Notes: a model not told the origin generated them from the letters alone. Counted from the first letter of the stretch, positions 9,798-20,455 are shown. The stretch is 64,000 bases of DNA from Paraburkholderia hayleyella (GCF_009455685.1 NZ_QPES01000001.1:2852001-2916000); one strand, 5' to 3'. A program made the numbers and translations.

Positions 9798-11137
9798 CTT
9801 CACGTAACCCCGTACTCTGGGGCGAAGGGCTGTTCGTTCAGCCCCAGCATTTCCAGCAGCAAGCTCGTGCTGCCGAGTACCAGCTTAACCAGCGCCTCAG
9901 CGGCATCAGTGACCATCTCTACGGTTTCAGCGAACTGGAGATCAACCACGAGTATCTGGCTTTCGGCAAGGTGGCCATCGTACGCGCCCGTGGCGTGATG
10001 CCTGATGGCACAGTCATCGACATTCCTGGTGAACAGCCAGCGCCTGAGCCGCTGGCAATCACCGATGCCAGCATCGCCAACCAGACGGTCTACCTGACGT
10101 TGCTACTCAGGCAGGAGAGCGGGCTGGAAGTCCGCTGGCCTGACACTTACGACAATGCCCGTTATGTGACGCGCACGGAAGCCGTTAGCGACACGCATAG
10201 CCTGGAGGGTGACCGCCATCCAGTGGACATGATCATTCCCAATCTCCAGTTCGCGCTGGAACAGCAGGATCGCAGCGCCTATACCGGAATCGCTATGTGC
10301 CGCATCCTTGACCGCCGTCCTGACGGCAGTCTGGTGCTGGACGAAGATGGCTTTTATCCGACTAGCCTGTCGTTAAACGCGATTCCACCGCTACACCGTT
10401 TCGTCGGCGAAGTCGCCGGACTCATGCGTGAGCGCGCCAAGAGCATCGCTGAGCGTATTGGCTCGGCAGGGCAATCGGGCGTCGCCGACATCACCGACTT
10501 CAACCTGTTGCAAGTAATCAATCGCCTGCAGCCCTGGTTCACCCATCTGGCGCGTCAGCGCCATGTCCATCCCGAGAATCTTTACATTGCCTTTAGCCAG
10601 GCCTGCGGCGAGCTGGTCACCTTCACTGACGATGGCCGGTTGCCCCAGGAATATCCGGCCTATCAACACGATGACCTGCGTGCGTCGTTCCGCCTGCTGA
10701 TGAGTACGCTGCGCCGGGCCTTGAGCACCGTGCTGCAGCCGAGGGCCGTGTCCTTGCCCATCGAGGATCAGCGCTATGGGACGTACACAGCCGACGTGCA
10801 TGACCCCAGCCTCATCCCGACTGCCGAATTCGTGCTTGCCGTGCGCGCCCGCATGCAGGCCGACGAGCTGCGGCAATTATTTGTCCAGCAAGCCAAGGTC
10901 ACCTCCAAGGAGCGGCTGAGTGAGCTCGTCAGCCTGCAATTGCCTGGCATCCCCCTCAAGCAGTTGCACGTGGCGCCACGGCACTTGCCCTATCACGCTG
11001 GTTTTATCTACTTCGAACTCGACCGTAGCCATCCGGCGTGGCAGGTCATGAGCCAAACCCAGAACGGCTTCGGTTTCCACGTGGCCGGCGACTTCCCCGA
11101 ACTCGAAATGCAGTTCTGGGCCATCCGGAGCCAATGA
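9794..11137 (+). CDS. tssK: T6SS baseplate-membrane connector TssK
   Basis: 447 residues with the strongly conserved TssK N-terminus PVLWGEGLFVQPQHFQQQ (residues 5-22), followed by the beta-rich domain and the C-terminal FIYFELDRSHPAW region. TssK trimers link the TssEFG wedge to the cytoplasmic domains of TssL/TssM. The start overlaps the tssJ stop by 4 nt; tssL follows after one nucleotide. Confidence 0.96.
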   Translation: MTSRNPVLWGEGLFVQPQHFQQQARAAEYQLNQRLSGISDHLYGFSELEINHEYLAFGKVAIVRARGVMPDGTVIDIPGEQPAPEPLAITDASIANQTVYLTLLLRQESGLEVRWPDTYDNARYVTRTEAVSDTHSLEGDRHPVDMIIPNLQFALEQQDRSAYTGIAMCRILDRRPDGSLVLDEDGFYPTSLSLNAIPPLHRFVGEVAGLMRERAKSIAERIGSAGQSGVADITDFNLLQVINRLQPWFTHLARQRHVHPENLYIAFSQACGELVTFTDDGRLPQEYPAYQHDDLRASFRLLMSTLRRALSTVLQPRAVSLPIEDQRYGTYTADVHDPSLIPTAEFVLAVRARMQADELRQLFVQQAKVTSKERLSELVSLQLPGIPLKQLHVAPRHLPYHAGFIYFELDRSHPAWQVMSQTQNGFGFHVAGDFPELEMQFWAIRSQ

Positions 11138-11138
11138 C

Positions 11139-11972
11139 ATGACGATGACTGTTGCCGTAGACGACCCGCGCAGTGTGCGTTCCCGCCCGGTGCCAGACAA
11201 TGGTGCCGACGTGCAGGCCCAGGCCGTGGGCTATGACCGGATCGAACAGTTCAATGGCGACCCGGACTTGAGTTTCCAGTTGCGTGGCCACGGCTGGAAT
11301 CCCCTGGTGGATGGCGCCGAGCCATTGTTCGGACTGGTCATCCGCCTGCGCCGGCTGGACCGCTACAACGATGTGGGGCGTCTTTACGAAACCGTGCGCG
11401 ACCAGATCAGCGCGCTGGACGATGAGATCCGCCAGCATCATTACGATAGCGCGACTCAACTGGCTTACCGTTACGCGCTGTGCGCCTTCATTGACGAAGC
11501 CGTCATGGCCACTTCCTGGGGTGGGAGCAACTCGATGTGGGCCAGGCGTTCCTTGCTCAGTCACTTCCACAACGAGACTTGGGGTGGAGAAAAGTTTTTC
11601 ACCGTGCTCACCCGCATGCTCATGGAGCCTGCCAAGTACCGCGACGTGCTGGAATTCAAGTATCTGTGCCTGTGCCTGGGATTTACCGGCAAGTACGGCG
11701 TGCGCAACAACCGTGATGAGTCGCTGAACATCATCATCGACAAGCTCCACCGTGCTCTGCGTGGGCTACGCGGTGATGCTCCGGAAAAGCTCACCGATGC
11801 CGAACGCAACATCGCCACGCGGCGCTATCGCCTGGGCACGCTGCTGCCTTGGTGGACGCCTTGGGCGTGCGCTCTTGTGGTGCTGATCGGAGCCTTCCTC
11901 TACTTCACTCTCCAGCTGGATAGCAGCACCGGACAGGTACTGCGCGCGCTGGACGCGACGCTCAAGCGCTAG
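11139..11972 (+). CDS. tssL: T6SS inner-membrane protein TssL (DotU/IcmH family)
   Basis: 277 residues. The cytoplasmic hook domain (residues ~60-225) contains the DotU features LAYRYALCAFIDEAVMATSWG and FHNETWGGEKFF, and one C-terminal transmembrane helix lies at ~245-268 (WACALVVLIGAFLYF). There is no peptidoglycan-binding OmpA domain, so this is the short form of TssL. It partners with TssM, whose gene is not in this window, and the outer-membrane lipoprotein TssJ. Confidence 0.94.
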   Translation: MTMTVAVDDPRSVRSRPVPDNGADVQAQAVGYDRIEQFNGDPDLSFQLRGHGWNPLVDGAEPLFGLVIRLRRLDRYNDVGRLYETVRDQISALDDEIRQHHYDSATQLAYRYALCAFIDEAVMATSWGGSNSMWARRSLLSHFHNETWGGEKFFTVLTRMLMEPAKYRDVLEFKYLCLCLGFTGKYGVRNNRDESLNIIIDKLHRALRGLRGDAPEKLTDAERNIATRRYRLGTLLPWWTPWACALVVLIGAFLYFTLQLDSSTGQVLRALDATLKR

Positions 11973-12067
11973 CGCAGGTATGCCGCGATGCCTATGCCCG
12001 CTGACAACCATACAAGCGATGAGGGTAGTACGCATCGCACGCCATTCCATCTGCTGAGGAGAATTCC

Positions 12068-15001
12068 ATGGCCCGACAATCCGACATGCGCTTTACCTTC
12101 AGTGCGGGCGGAATCGACTTCGATGTCATCTCGTTCGAACTGGAAGAAGGCCTCAGCCAGACCTTCGTGCTGTCGCTGGAGCTGGCAAGCACTAACCCGG
12201 CGGTTGATTTTGGTGCGGTACTGGATCAGGCCGCACAGCTCACCATCTGGCGCCGCGACCAACCGGTGCGCCTGGTGTCAGGCCTGGTCAGCGAATTTGA
12301 CCAAGGCGAAACCGGTTTTCGCCGCACCCGCTACCGGGCACTGGTCGAGCCCCGGCTCGCGCGTGCCGGGCTATGCGCCGACTGGCGCATCTACCAGCAG
12401 CAGAGCGTGCCGCAAATCATGGCAGCGGTGCTCAAGGAACACGAAGTCACCGATTACGGGCAGCTTGTCACCCAGCAGCACCTTCCGCGCGAATATTGTG
12501 TACAGGCGGGAGACAGCGATTTGCATTTTCTGGCCAGACTGGCTGCCGAGGAAGGCTTTTATTACGCCTTCCTGTTTCCCGAATCCGGCCACCAGTTGAT
12601 CCATGGCGACAATCTCTATGTATTTGGCGCCATCGAAGGCGGCCCTGTGGATTACAACGCGCAACCGGGGGGCGATCAGCCTGGTCCGGCGCTGTGGCGC
12701 TTCCGCTATGGCGAACGGGTGCGAACGGCCCGCCAGACCCAGCGCGACTACACCTTCAGGAATCCAGTCTATAACCAGCAACATCAGTCCGACGGCCCCC
12801 AGCTTGAGCACCAGGGGCAGGACTACGAGGTCTACCAGTTTCCTGGCCGCTACAAGGCGGACGAAGCCGGCCAGCCCTTTACCACGACCCGCCTGCGGGG
12901 GCTGCGTGGCGAAGCACGTCTCGCCGAAGTGGAAGGCGACGATGCGCGTCTGGTGCCTGGGCTGGCCTTTGATTTGACAGGCCATCCACGCGCTGACCTT
13001 AACCGGGGCTGGCGCACGTTGCGCATCAGGCACCGTGGCATTCAGACCACCAGCCAGGCAGAGGAAAGCGCAGGAGCAGAGCTGGGTACCCACTACAGCT
13101 ACGTTGCAGAACTGATTCCCGATGACGTTGAATGGCGTCCCCAGCTACTAGACAAGCCGCGCATTGACGGACCGCAGGTTGCCATCGTCGTCGGCCCTCC
13201 CGGTGAAGAAATCCACTGCGACCAGTGGGGCAGAGTCAAGGTCCAGTTCACTTGGGACCGGCTGGGCAAATCCGACGAACACAGCTCCTGCTGGATCCGC
13301 GTGTCGCAAAACTGGGCGGGCGCCACCTGGGGGCACATGGCGATTCCCCGCATCGGCCAGGAAGTGCTGGTCGGCCATATCGACGGCGATTGCGACCAGC
13401 CACTGGTTATCGGCCGAACTTATATGGCGCTGCAACTACCGCCGTATGAACTGCCCCGGCACAACATTCTCAGCACCATCAAGAGCAAGGAACACAAAGG
13501 CGGGCGCAATAACGAACTGCTGTTTGACGACACGCGTGGCGAAATCAGCTCCAGCCTGCGCAGCGACCAGGGGGCCAGCGCGCTCAACCTGGGCTATCTG
13601 GTCCATCCGCGCCAGGGCGGCGGCAAGGCGCGCGGCAAAGGCTTCGAACTGCGCACCGACGAACACGGTGCGGTGCGCGCCGGCGCCGGGCTGCTGCTCA
13701 CCACCGAGCCTCGCCCCATGGCGTCCGGGCACCACAAGGACCTGAAGGAAACAGCGCAGCGGCTGGAAGTGGCTGGCGAGCAGCAAGACGGCTTTGGCGC
13801 GATGGCCCGCGAAGTCCAGGTGCAGGAGACTGGCGATCAGGACCTGGTCGCCCGGGCGTTGCTAAAGCAGCATAAGGGTATCGTGGGCAGCGGGTCCGGG
13901 AGCCCGGACAGCAACAATTTCCCCGAGTTCGAAGAGCCGCATCTGATGGTGGCGAGTCCGGCAGGTATCGCGCTGAGCACGCCAGGCTCCACCCACATCG
14001 CCACGGGTGCGCATATTGCGCTGAGCAGCACCGAACACATCAGCCTCACCAGCGGCAAGCGGCTGCTGGCCAGTGCGAGCCGCGGCATGCGCCTGTTCGT
14101 GCAAAACCTTGGCTATCGCCTGGTGGCTGCCGCTGGAGACATCGATATCCGTGCGCTGAAGGACAGCCTCAACCTGCTGGCCAAGCTCAATATCACGCAC
14201 ACCGCAGACCGCATTACGCTGAACGCGAAGACTGAGCTGGTCATCAACGGCGGCGGCAGCGCCACGGTCTACAACGCTGGCGGGATTACCCACCAGACCA
14301 GTGGCAAATATACCGGACATGCGGCCAGGTTCAGCTACACCGGCCCGAAGAACCGGGCGACGAGTTTTCCAGCACCGCCCAAGCCTGGTCAGGGGAATCT
14401 GGAATTATTTCACCGCTATGACAGCAGTTTCGCCAATGGTGCCGGCATCGCAGGCGGCACTTACGAGGTCGAAGATGCTTTGGGCAAAGTGTTCAAAGGC
14501 AAGCTCAACGATGCCGGACACAATATTGTCTCGGGCGCAGCTCCCGGACCTGCACGGGTTCAATACGGCAAGGATCCAGCGGACACCTTTGCTACTGCCA
14601 GCTATTTTGGTGGGCCGACTTGGCCGGCAGAACCCCAGCAAGGTATTACACAGCGAGCCCAGGCCTTGGCGAGTTCCCTGGTTGCCGCCCAGCAAACCGT
14701 GACCAGTCAGTCTGTTGCCAACGTCCTGGGCAACCTGGACCAGGGAGTAGGCAATCTTATGGGCGCAGATCTTGCTGTGGCGGGTCAACTGGCGGCCTCG
14801 ACCAGTGTCGGCAAGGCATTGACCAGTGCCGCCAGACTGCTGGGTTCGGCACGCGCAAAAATGCAGAACGACATTCCCTCGGCTGCAGACGCGGAGGGCT
14901 GGTTGACCGGTGCTGCAGGCGCTCACACTTATGCTGGGCCAGGCGCTGTTAAGAAGGTAGCCCCGATCCAGGAGATGTCCACGCCGGGCTTCCGTGCATG
15001 A
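12068..15001 (+). CDS. vgrG: T6SS spike protein VgrG with extended C-terminus
   Basis: 977 residues. Residues ~5-340 form the gp27-like base, ~365-470 the gp5-type OB fold (VKVQFTWDR, SSCWIRVSQNWAG, PRIGQEVLVG), and ~480-770 the DUF2345 beta-helix prolongation with repeated I/V-x-L-x strands. The last ~200 residues form a further domain (LFHRYDSSFANGAGIAGGTYEVEDALGK and an Ala-rich helical tail) that may dock effector or act itself; its function is not recognised. The ATG at 12068 has GAGGAG seven nt upstream. The 67 bp around this start recur at 22652-22719. It directly precedes rhs1, the usual cue for a VgrG-Rhs delivery pair. Confidence 0.93.
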   Translation: MARQSDMRFTFSAGGIDFDVISFELEEGLSQTFVLSLELASTNPAVDFGAVLDQAAQLTIWRRDQPVRLVSGLVSEFDQGETGFRRTRYRALVEPRLARAGLCADWRIYQQQSVPQIMAAVLKEHEVTDYGQLVTQQHLPREYCVQAGDSDLHFLARLAAEEGFYYAFLFPESGHQLIHGDNLYVFGAIEGGPVDYNAQPGGDQPGPALWRFRYGERVRTARQTQRDYTFRNPVYNQQHQSDGPQLEHQGQDYEVYQFPGRYKADEAGQPFTTTRLRGLRGEARLAEVEGDDARLVPGLAFDLTGHPRADLNRGWRTLRIRHRGIQTTSQAEESAGAELGTHYSYVAELIPDDVEWRPQLLDKPRIDGPQVAIVVGPPGEEIHCDQWGRVKVQFTWDRLGKSDEHSSCWIRVSQNWAGATWGHMAIPRIGQEVLVGHIDGDCDQPLVIGRTYMALQLPPYELPRHNILSTIKSKEHKGGRNNELLFDDTRGEISSSLRSDQGASALNLGYLVHPRQGGGKARGKGFELRTDEHGAVRAGAGLLLTTEPRPMASGHHKDLKETAQRLEVAGEQQDGFGAMAREVQVQETGDQDLVARALLKQHKGIVGSGSGSPDSNNFPEFEEPHLMVASPAGIALSTPGSTHIATGAHIALSSTEHISLTSGKRLLASASRGMRLFVQNLGYRLVAAAGDIDIRALKDSLNLLAKLNITHTADRITLNAKTELVINGGGSATVYNAGGITHQTSGKYTGHAARFSYTGPKNRATSFPAPPKPGQGNLELFHRYDSSFANGAGIAGGTYEVEDALGKVFKGKLNDAGHNIVSGAAPGPARVQYGKDPADTFATASYFGGPTWPAEPQQGITQRAQALASSLVAAQQTVTSQSVANVLGNLDQGVGNLMGADLAVAGQLAASTSVGKALTSAARLLGSARAKMQNDIPSAADAEGWLTGAAGAHTYAGPGAVKKVAPIQEMSTPGFRA

Positions 15002-15094
15002 ATGGGTCGGGGCTCGATATGACGACGCAAATAGGCGCGAGCTCCATGCCCCACTCCTTGATGCCTTCGCCTGACGCATCGCTGCCGTAAGGCC

Positions 15095-18000
15095 ATGCCT
15101 TATCCCGGATTTGAGTACTCGTTTATGAATATGTCCACCAACATCGCTGTCCCATCGCGCACAAGACAGGTCGCCGTCGTGCCCGTGAACCAGATCCAGC
15201 CACGTGACGTCGCGCGCAACATCAAGGCCTTTGATGACTGGCTGGTTGGTATCAGTGACGGCACAGTTACGCTGGAAGACGTACGCAGAACCGCAGGCAA
15301 CGTCCCCACGCTGCGCAACATCCTGCCGTTGGCGGACTTGTTGGGCGATATCGTCATGCTGTTACAGAATCCACAGCGCCAACCGCACGACTGGGCTGGC
15401 CTTGGTATCAACCTGCTGGGGGCCTTGCCGGCGCCAAATACTGTAGCCGCGCGCATGAGTTTGCGGCCAATGCTGTACCTCACTGGTCAGGCGTTGGAAG
15501 CGGGTGGCGAACAGCCCCTGAATGAATCGTTGCTCGCCACCTTGGCGACCCATCTGAACACCAGCATCAAAGGCGAACTCGACGACTTTGTGCAGCGCGC
15601 TAAAGCGGCACTGCCCAGTTTCCTCGACGAGGCTGCTACCCTCGGCCAGGGCTTGGTCATGGACTTGGCGAACGGCCTGGATGCGCTGGCATCCGGCAAA
15701 CCGGGCATTCCGGTCAGCGAGAGAGGCACAGCGCAGAGCGCCGCTGCGGACAGCCAGTCCTGGCGCGATCCCGCCAGTGTTTTCTCCAACGTCTACGATG
15801 CGGCATTCCAATTTCACAAACGCTCGGCCAAAGACAGCCTGCATGCCGGTGCCGGGTCTATCTCGTCGGCATCGCCAGCGGGTGGGCGTGTGATGGCTGG
15901 GAAACTCCACGGCTTTGCTCTGGAACTGGCCATGCAGGTTCGGCAACTAGCCGACGCGGGAAAATCGCAGAGCTTGGGTTGGACGCTCGCGCAGCTCGAA
16001 CAGGCCTTGGCCACGCAAGGTTCAGGCCTCGGGCAAAGCGCCAACGTCAAACCGGCCGTCACCAGCGTTAGCCAATCCAGTCGGCCCGGGCAACCTTTGG
16101 AAGCATGCGGCGCGGAAGGGCCGACCTCGCAGGATCCCATCCCGTGCAAGAACTGCGCTGCGAGCGGAACGGGCAGCAGCATTAGCTTTACCACCGGCAG
16201 CGAAATGATCGCCCACACAGACTTCCATCTCCCGGGGCCATTCCCGCTTGCCTGGACGCGCACCTACCGCTCAAGTCTTGGCGCATATGACAACGGCGAA
16301 CTGGGCGCACGATGGATTACGCCGTACACCACGCGCTTCGATGTGGACGGCAAAGGCCTGCGCTACCACGGCGCCGACGGCCGCATCATTGACTATCCAC
16401 TGCCCAAGGTCGGCGGCGTGCACGATGACCGTATTGAGGACATCACTCTGGTGCGGGTCAGCGAACACCGCCTGGTCCTGTGCCGCGGCTACGAATACCG
16501 CGAAACCTACCAGCGCCACAGCGAGCGTTACCTGCTCGTGCAGGTCGAACTGCGCGGTGGTGTGGGCCTGCTCCTGGGCTACGACCACCGCGTGGGCGAA
16601 CGCGTCGTGCTCTCCGATCTCGTCACCTATCAAGATGACCCGAGCCAGCCGCATACCCACCTGGGCACCGACGTGGATGCCCACGGTCGCATCACCGGCC
16701 TGTGGCTTATGGGAGAGACGACCCCTGAGCGCCGGCTGAGCCTGTACCACTACGACGAGGCCGGCGACCTCACGCTGGCCCAGGACGAAAACACCGCTGT
16801 CTGGACCTACACCTACCAGCACCACCTGATCACCCGCTACACCGACCGCACCGGCCGAGGCATGAACCTCGCATGGCAGGGCGAGAGCACCGATGCACGC
16901 GCCGTGCACGAGTGGGCCGACGATGGCAGCTTCGAAATGCGGCTGGAGTGGGACCCGAACATTCGCCTTACCTACGTCACCGATGCCCATGGCCAGGAGA
17001 CCTGGCACTACTACGACAGCCAGGGCTACACCTACCGCGTCGTGCATCCCGACAAGCGTTCCGAGTGGTTCTACCGCGACGCTGCCAAGAACGTCATCCA
17101 TCACACCCACACCGATGGCAGCGCAGACCGCTACGCCTACGACGAAAACGGCAACCTGCTGGAACACATCCGTGCGGACGGCACCACAGTGCACTACGCG
17201 TGGAATACAAAAGACCAGCTCATCAAGATCAGCGATGCCGAAGGAGGACTCTGGCAGCGCGACTACGACACGCGCGGCCGACTGACCGAAGTCATCGACC
17301 CACTGGGCAACAAGACCGAATACGCCTACAACCTGATGGGCCTGCCCATCGGCATTACCGATGCCAACGGCCGGCAAAAGCAGCTTGAGTACGACACTAA
17401 CGGACAGCTCACGCGCTACGTAGATTGCTCTGGCAAGGTCAGCACGTGGACCTATGACGAGCGCGGCCAAATAGTCCAATTCACCGACGCCTCAGGGCAG
17501 GTTGCTTGCTCCCGCTACGAGGCAGGCCAGCTCGTAGCGGTGCAGTTCTCCGGCAACGCTGAACACCGGTTCGAGCGTGATGCCGAAGGGCGGCTCCTTG
17601 TCTATACTGACCCGCTGGGCCGCCGTACCCGGTGGAGCTATACCGTCGCGGGTCTGCTGGGCCAGCGCGTGGATGCCAGCGACCAGACCGTGCATTACCA
17701 CTGGGATAAACTGGGGCGCCTCGTGCGCCTACGTAACCAGAACGGCCGAGACTCTGAGTTTCGTTATGACTCGGTTGGACGCCTGCTCGCGGAGACTGGC
17801 GTCGACGGCGCCACCACTCGCTACGAGTACGACCCGCGTAGCGGGCACCTGTCGAGTGCCGTCAACGGACAGCGCATCACCGCCTACCTTTTCGACGAGC
17901 GGGGACGCTTGATCGAGCGCCGCGCCGCGCTGAAAACTGGAGAATCCATTCCGCGCGATGCTGATTGGCAGATCGAGCGCTTCGCTTACGATGGCAACGG

Positions 18001-19945
18001 CAACCTGGCGCTGGCCAGCAACGCCGACAGCCGCCTGCAATGGTTCCACGACGCGGCTGGCAATCTGGTGCGCGAGCACCAGCACTATCGCTGCCTGGGT
18101 AAGCCGCTGGTCGCTGTGTGGCTCCACGAATACGACACGCTCAATCAGCGAACCGCCACTGTGCGTCCAGACGGTCACCGGGTGAACTGGCTCATCTACG
18201 GCAGCGGCTATCTGCTGGGGCTGCAACTGGATAATCATGAACTGTCCAGCTACGAGCGCGACGACCTGCACCGCGAAGTCGCACGCCTGCAAGGCAACCG
18301 CCTGCTACAGACACAGAGGTGGGATGCGCTGGGCCGCCTCAGCGAACAGGTGCTGGCGCGCGACGGCCTTAAAGACCTACAAGGCCAAACCGATGGTGGT
18401 CGGCTGCTGGTGCGCCGTTATCACTACGATGCCGGCGGACAGCTCACCGGCATCAATGACACGCGACGCGGTGAGTTGCGCTATGGCTACGACCCGGTGG
18501 GCCGATTGCTGGAGGCACAAAGCCTCCTGGGTGTGGAAACCTTTGCCTTCGATCCAGCCGGCAACCTGATCGACCCGGCCGAGCGGCGGGAAGCCGAGCG
18601 CCAGCGTATGCCAAGCCCGAAAGCGCTGGACAACCGCCTCAAGCAGTACGGCGGCACCCACTATCAGTACGATGCCTGGGGCAACCTCGCCCACCGCTGG
18701 ACGAACGGGCAGGAGAGCCATTTCACCTGGGACCTGTTCGACCGGCTCACGCACTACGAAGACGAACGCCTGCAAGCTGACTATGGCTACGATGCGCTGG
18801 GCCGTCGGCTGTACAAACACACCCGGGCGCACTACGAGGAGCGACGTGAGGCCGGTGCGCAGTGGAACCGCGCAGAGCGCCTCAAGGTGAATCGCCAACA
18901 CCAGTGTGGCTTCACGCTCTACGGGTGGGATGGCGATACCCTGGCATGGGAAAGCACCATTGCCGATGAAGATGGCTTTGGGGCCCGTACCACGCACTAT
19001 GTCTACGAGCCCGGCACCTTCGTACCAGTGGCACAGGCGGTGCGCGCAGACGCGATCCTGCTGCAGGATGAGCCGCGTTACGGCGCACACTATCTCCGCG
19101 ACAACGACCCTCTCTGGCTACCACTGCCACCCGCCCCGGCCATCGACAGCCTGGCCTGGTACCAGTGCGACCATCTCGGCACGCCGCAGGCGCTGACAGA
19201 TTCCTCGGGCAGGATCATCTGGAATGCAGAGCAATGTGTGTGGGGAACCGTAGAGGAATCGTCGGGTAACACGGCCAACACCGCACGAATGGCTAACCCG
19301 ATCCGTTTCCTCGGGCAGCATCATGATGCTGAATCGGGCTTGCACTACAACCGCTACCGCTATTACGACCCGGACGTCAGGCGTTACGTCTCGAAAGACC
19401 CGATCGGGCTACGCGGCGGCTACAACCTGTATGCCTATGTGCGGAACGCGCCAACGATGCGTAGCGATCCGTTGGGACTGCAGGTTCTAGGTGGGTTTCT
19501 TAACATGCCCGGAGTGCGGGCACGTGCATCAGAGATGCACTGGAGAATAGAGCAGGGACAGAGCAATGAACAAATCATGCGGGAAATGTATCCGATGCCA
19601 CGGCCAATCTTGACAGGTGAATGCCGCGCTTCCGGTAGTTATGCCGTAGGAATGGGCGCGGGTGTTGGCGTTGCGGCGAATGAAATATCTGGCCCAAGTG
19701 GACAGTTCAATCTCTTGACAGTCGGTACGGGCGCTCGCGCAGCCGCTTCTTGCGGATTCAGGCTTCGAGATCCAGATGCCCAAAACCTGCCTGTTTCAGT
19801 GGGTGGGGGAATGGGCTTGGGGATTTTCACCATCGAAGTGCAGCAGACAGATGGATGGCCTGAGCTCTACATAGGACTGGGACCCAGCATTGGAGTGGAT
19901 GCTAAAACCCCCGTTTCACCGGCTATTTCCGTACCTTTGTACTAG
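15095..19945 (+). CDS. Rhs-family T6SS effector 1 with glycine-rich C-terminal tail
   Basis: 1616 residues from 15095; an internal ATG at 15125 aligns better with the start of the second rhs gene and may be the true start. An N-terminal helical region (~1-340) without a visible PAAR motif leads into a DUF6531-like segment (SFTTGSEMIAHTDFHLPGP, ~365), about 950 residues of YD/Rhs repeats forming the expected shell, and the core signature RYRYYDPDVRRYVSKDPIGL ending in DPLGL near residue 1462. The 154-residue tail after DPLGL is the toxin position: it is rich in Gly/Ala/Val and matches no toxin family I recognise. vgrG lies just upstream and candidate immunity genes start 53 bp downstream. No DUF1795/EagR chaperone gene is present. 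Confidence 0.9.
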   Translation: MPYPGFEYSFMNMSTNIAVPSRTRQVAVVPVNQIQPRDVARNIKAFDDWLVGISDGTVTLEDVRRTAGNVPTLRNILPLADLLGDIVMLLQNPQRQPHDWAGLGINLLGALPAPNTVAARMSLRPMLYLTGQALEAGGEQPLNESLLATLATHLNTSIKGELDDFVQRAKAALPSFLDEAATLGQGLVMDLANGLDALASGKPGIPVSERGTAQSAAADSQSWRDPASVFSNVYDAAFQFHKRSAKDSLHAGAGSISSASPAGGRVMAGKLHGFALELAMQVRQLADAGKSQSLGWTLAQLEQALATQGSGLGQSANVKPAVTSVSQSSRPGQPLEACGAEGPTSQDPIPCKNCAASGTGSSISFTTGSEMIAHTDFHLPGPFPLAWTRTYRSSLGAYDNGELGARWITPYTTRFDVDGKGLRYHGADGRIIDYPLPKVGGVHDDRIEDITLVRVSEHRLVLCRGYEYRETYQRHSERYLLVQVELRGGVGLLLGYDHRVGERVVLSDLVTYQDDPSQPHTHLGTDVDAHGRITGLWLMGETTPERRLSLYHYDEAGDLTLAQDENTAVWTYTYQHHLITRYTDRTGRGMNLAWQGESTDARAVHEWADDGSFEMRLEWDPNIRLTYVTDAHGQETWHYYDSQGYTYRVVHPDKRSEWFYRDAAKNVIHHTHTDGSADRYAYDENGNLLEHIRADGTTVHYAWNTKDQLIKISDAEGGLWQRDYDTRGRLTEVIDPLGNKTEYAYNLMGLPIGITDANGRQKQLEYDTNGQLTRYVDCSGKVSTWTYDERGQIVQFTDASGQVACSRYEAGQLVAVQFSGNAEHRFERDAEGRLLVYTDPLGRRTRWSYTVAGLLGQRVDASDQTVHYHWDKLGRLVRLRNQNGRDSEFRYDSVGRLLAETGVDGATTRYEYDPRSGHLSSAVNGQRITAYLFDERGRLIERRAALKTGESIPRDADWQIERFAYDGNGNLALASNADSRLQWFHDAAGNLVREHQHYRCLGKPLVAVWLHEYDTLNQRTATVRPDGHRVNWLIYGSGYLLGLQLDNHELSSYERDDLHREVARLQGNRLLQTQRWDALGRLSEQVLARDGLKDLQGQTDGGRLLVRRYHYDAGGQLTGINDTRRGELRYGYDPVGRLLEAQSLLGVETFAFDPAGNLIDPAERREAERQRMPSPKALDNRLKQYGGTHYQYDAWGNLAHRWTNGQESHFTWDLFDRLTHYEDERLQADYGYDALGRRLYKHTRAHYEERREAGAQWNRAERLKVNRQHQCGFTLYGWDGDTLAWESTIADEDGFGARTTHYVYEPGTFVPVAQAVRADAILLQDEPRYGAHYLRDNDPLWLPLPPAPAIDSLAWYQCDHLGTPQALTDSSGRIIWNAEQCVWGTVEESSGNTANTARMANPIRFLGQHHDAESGLHYNRYRYYDPDVRRYVSKDPIGLRGGYNLYAYVRNAPTMRSDPLGLQVLGGFLNMPGVRARASEMHWRIEQGQSNEQIMREMYPMPRPILTGECRASGSYAVGMGAGVGVAANEISGPSGQFNLLTVGTGARAAASCGFRLRDPDAQNLPVSVGGGMGLGIFTIEVQQTDGWPELYIGLGPSIGVDAKTPVSPAISVPLY

Positions 19946-19997
19946 TCCTCCATGTTTGATGCCGCAAAAATTTCTCCATACGAAAACAGGTCATGAA

Positions 19998-20294
19998 ATG
20001 CTAGAAAGCTACACGTGTGAAGATATTAAAACTATCAGAGTCGCATTATTTTTTATTGCGGGAATTTTTGTATTTACTGGAATTTTTATATCACACTGGT
20101 ATTGCAAGAAAAATAATATAAAGATCAATAAATTCTCAGGTGTATTTGAAATGATGCGGCACGTTTATGGATTTAAAAATAAAGTATTCTCAATTGTTTC
20201 GCTGATTTGTTCCTATGGGGGAGCATTGGTGGCTGCCTCATACATAGTGTTTACGCTGTTGGCGCAGAATCACGGCTGTGTTCATGGAGGCTAA
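19998..20294 (+). CDS. Small two-helix membrane protein, candidate Rhs1 immunity (copy A)
   Basis: 98 residues from ATG 19998 (ACAGG upstream). Two predicted transmembrane segments (ALFFIAGIFVFTGIFI and VSLICSYGGALVAASYIVF) flank a basic cytoplasmic-looking segment with KINKFSGVFEMM. It starts 53 bp after rhs1 and is clearly A+T richer than rhs1. A paralogue with the same order FSG-x-FEM then a second helix lies at 21397-21738. Position directly behind an Rhs tail and membrane location suggest it protects against a toxin acting at the inner membrane; that is inferred from context only. Confidence 0.7.
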   Translation: MLESYTCEDIKTIRVALFFIAGIFVFTGIFISHWYCKKNNIKINKFSGVFEMMRHVYGFKNKVFSIVSLICSYGGALVAASYIVFTLLAQNHGCVHGG

Positions 20295-20455
20295 GGGTTA
20301 TTTATTACTTATTGGGCTTTGTCTCTCCAGGAGGACGTCATTTATTAAGCGCTGAAGATGAAGAAATGAATTCGTATTTATACCTTTTTGGGTTTTATGG
20401 AAATCAAGGTTTGTGACTCGTGTAATTGATGTAATCTCCGGAAGGAATAATTGTA

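Noticed and set aside
16271..17479. 402-codon minus-strand frame inside rhs1
   Set aside because: Shadow of the Rhs repeats: low-complexity Val/Ala-rich translation, no domain; the plus-strand Rhs is unmistakable.
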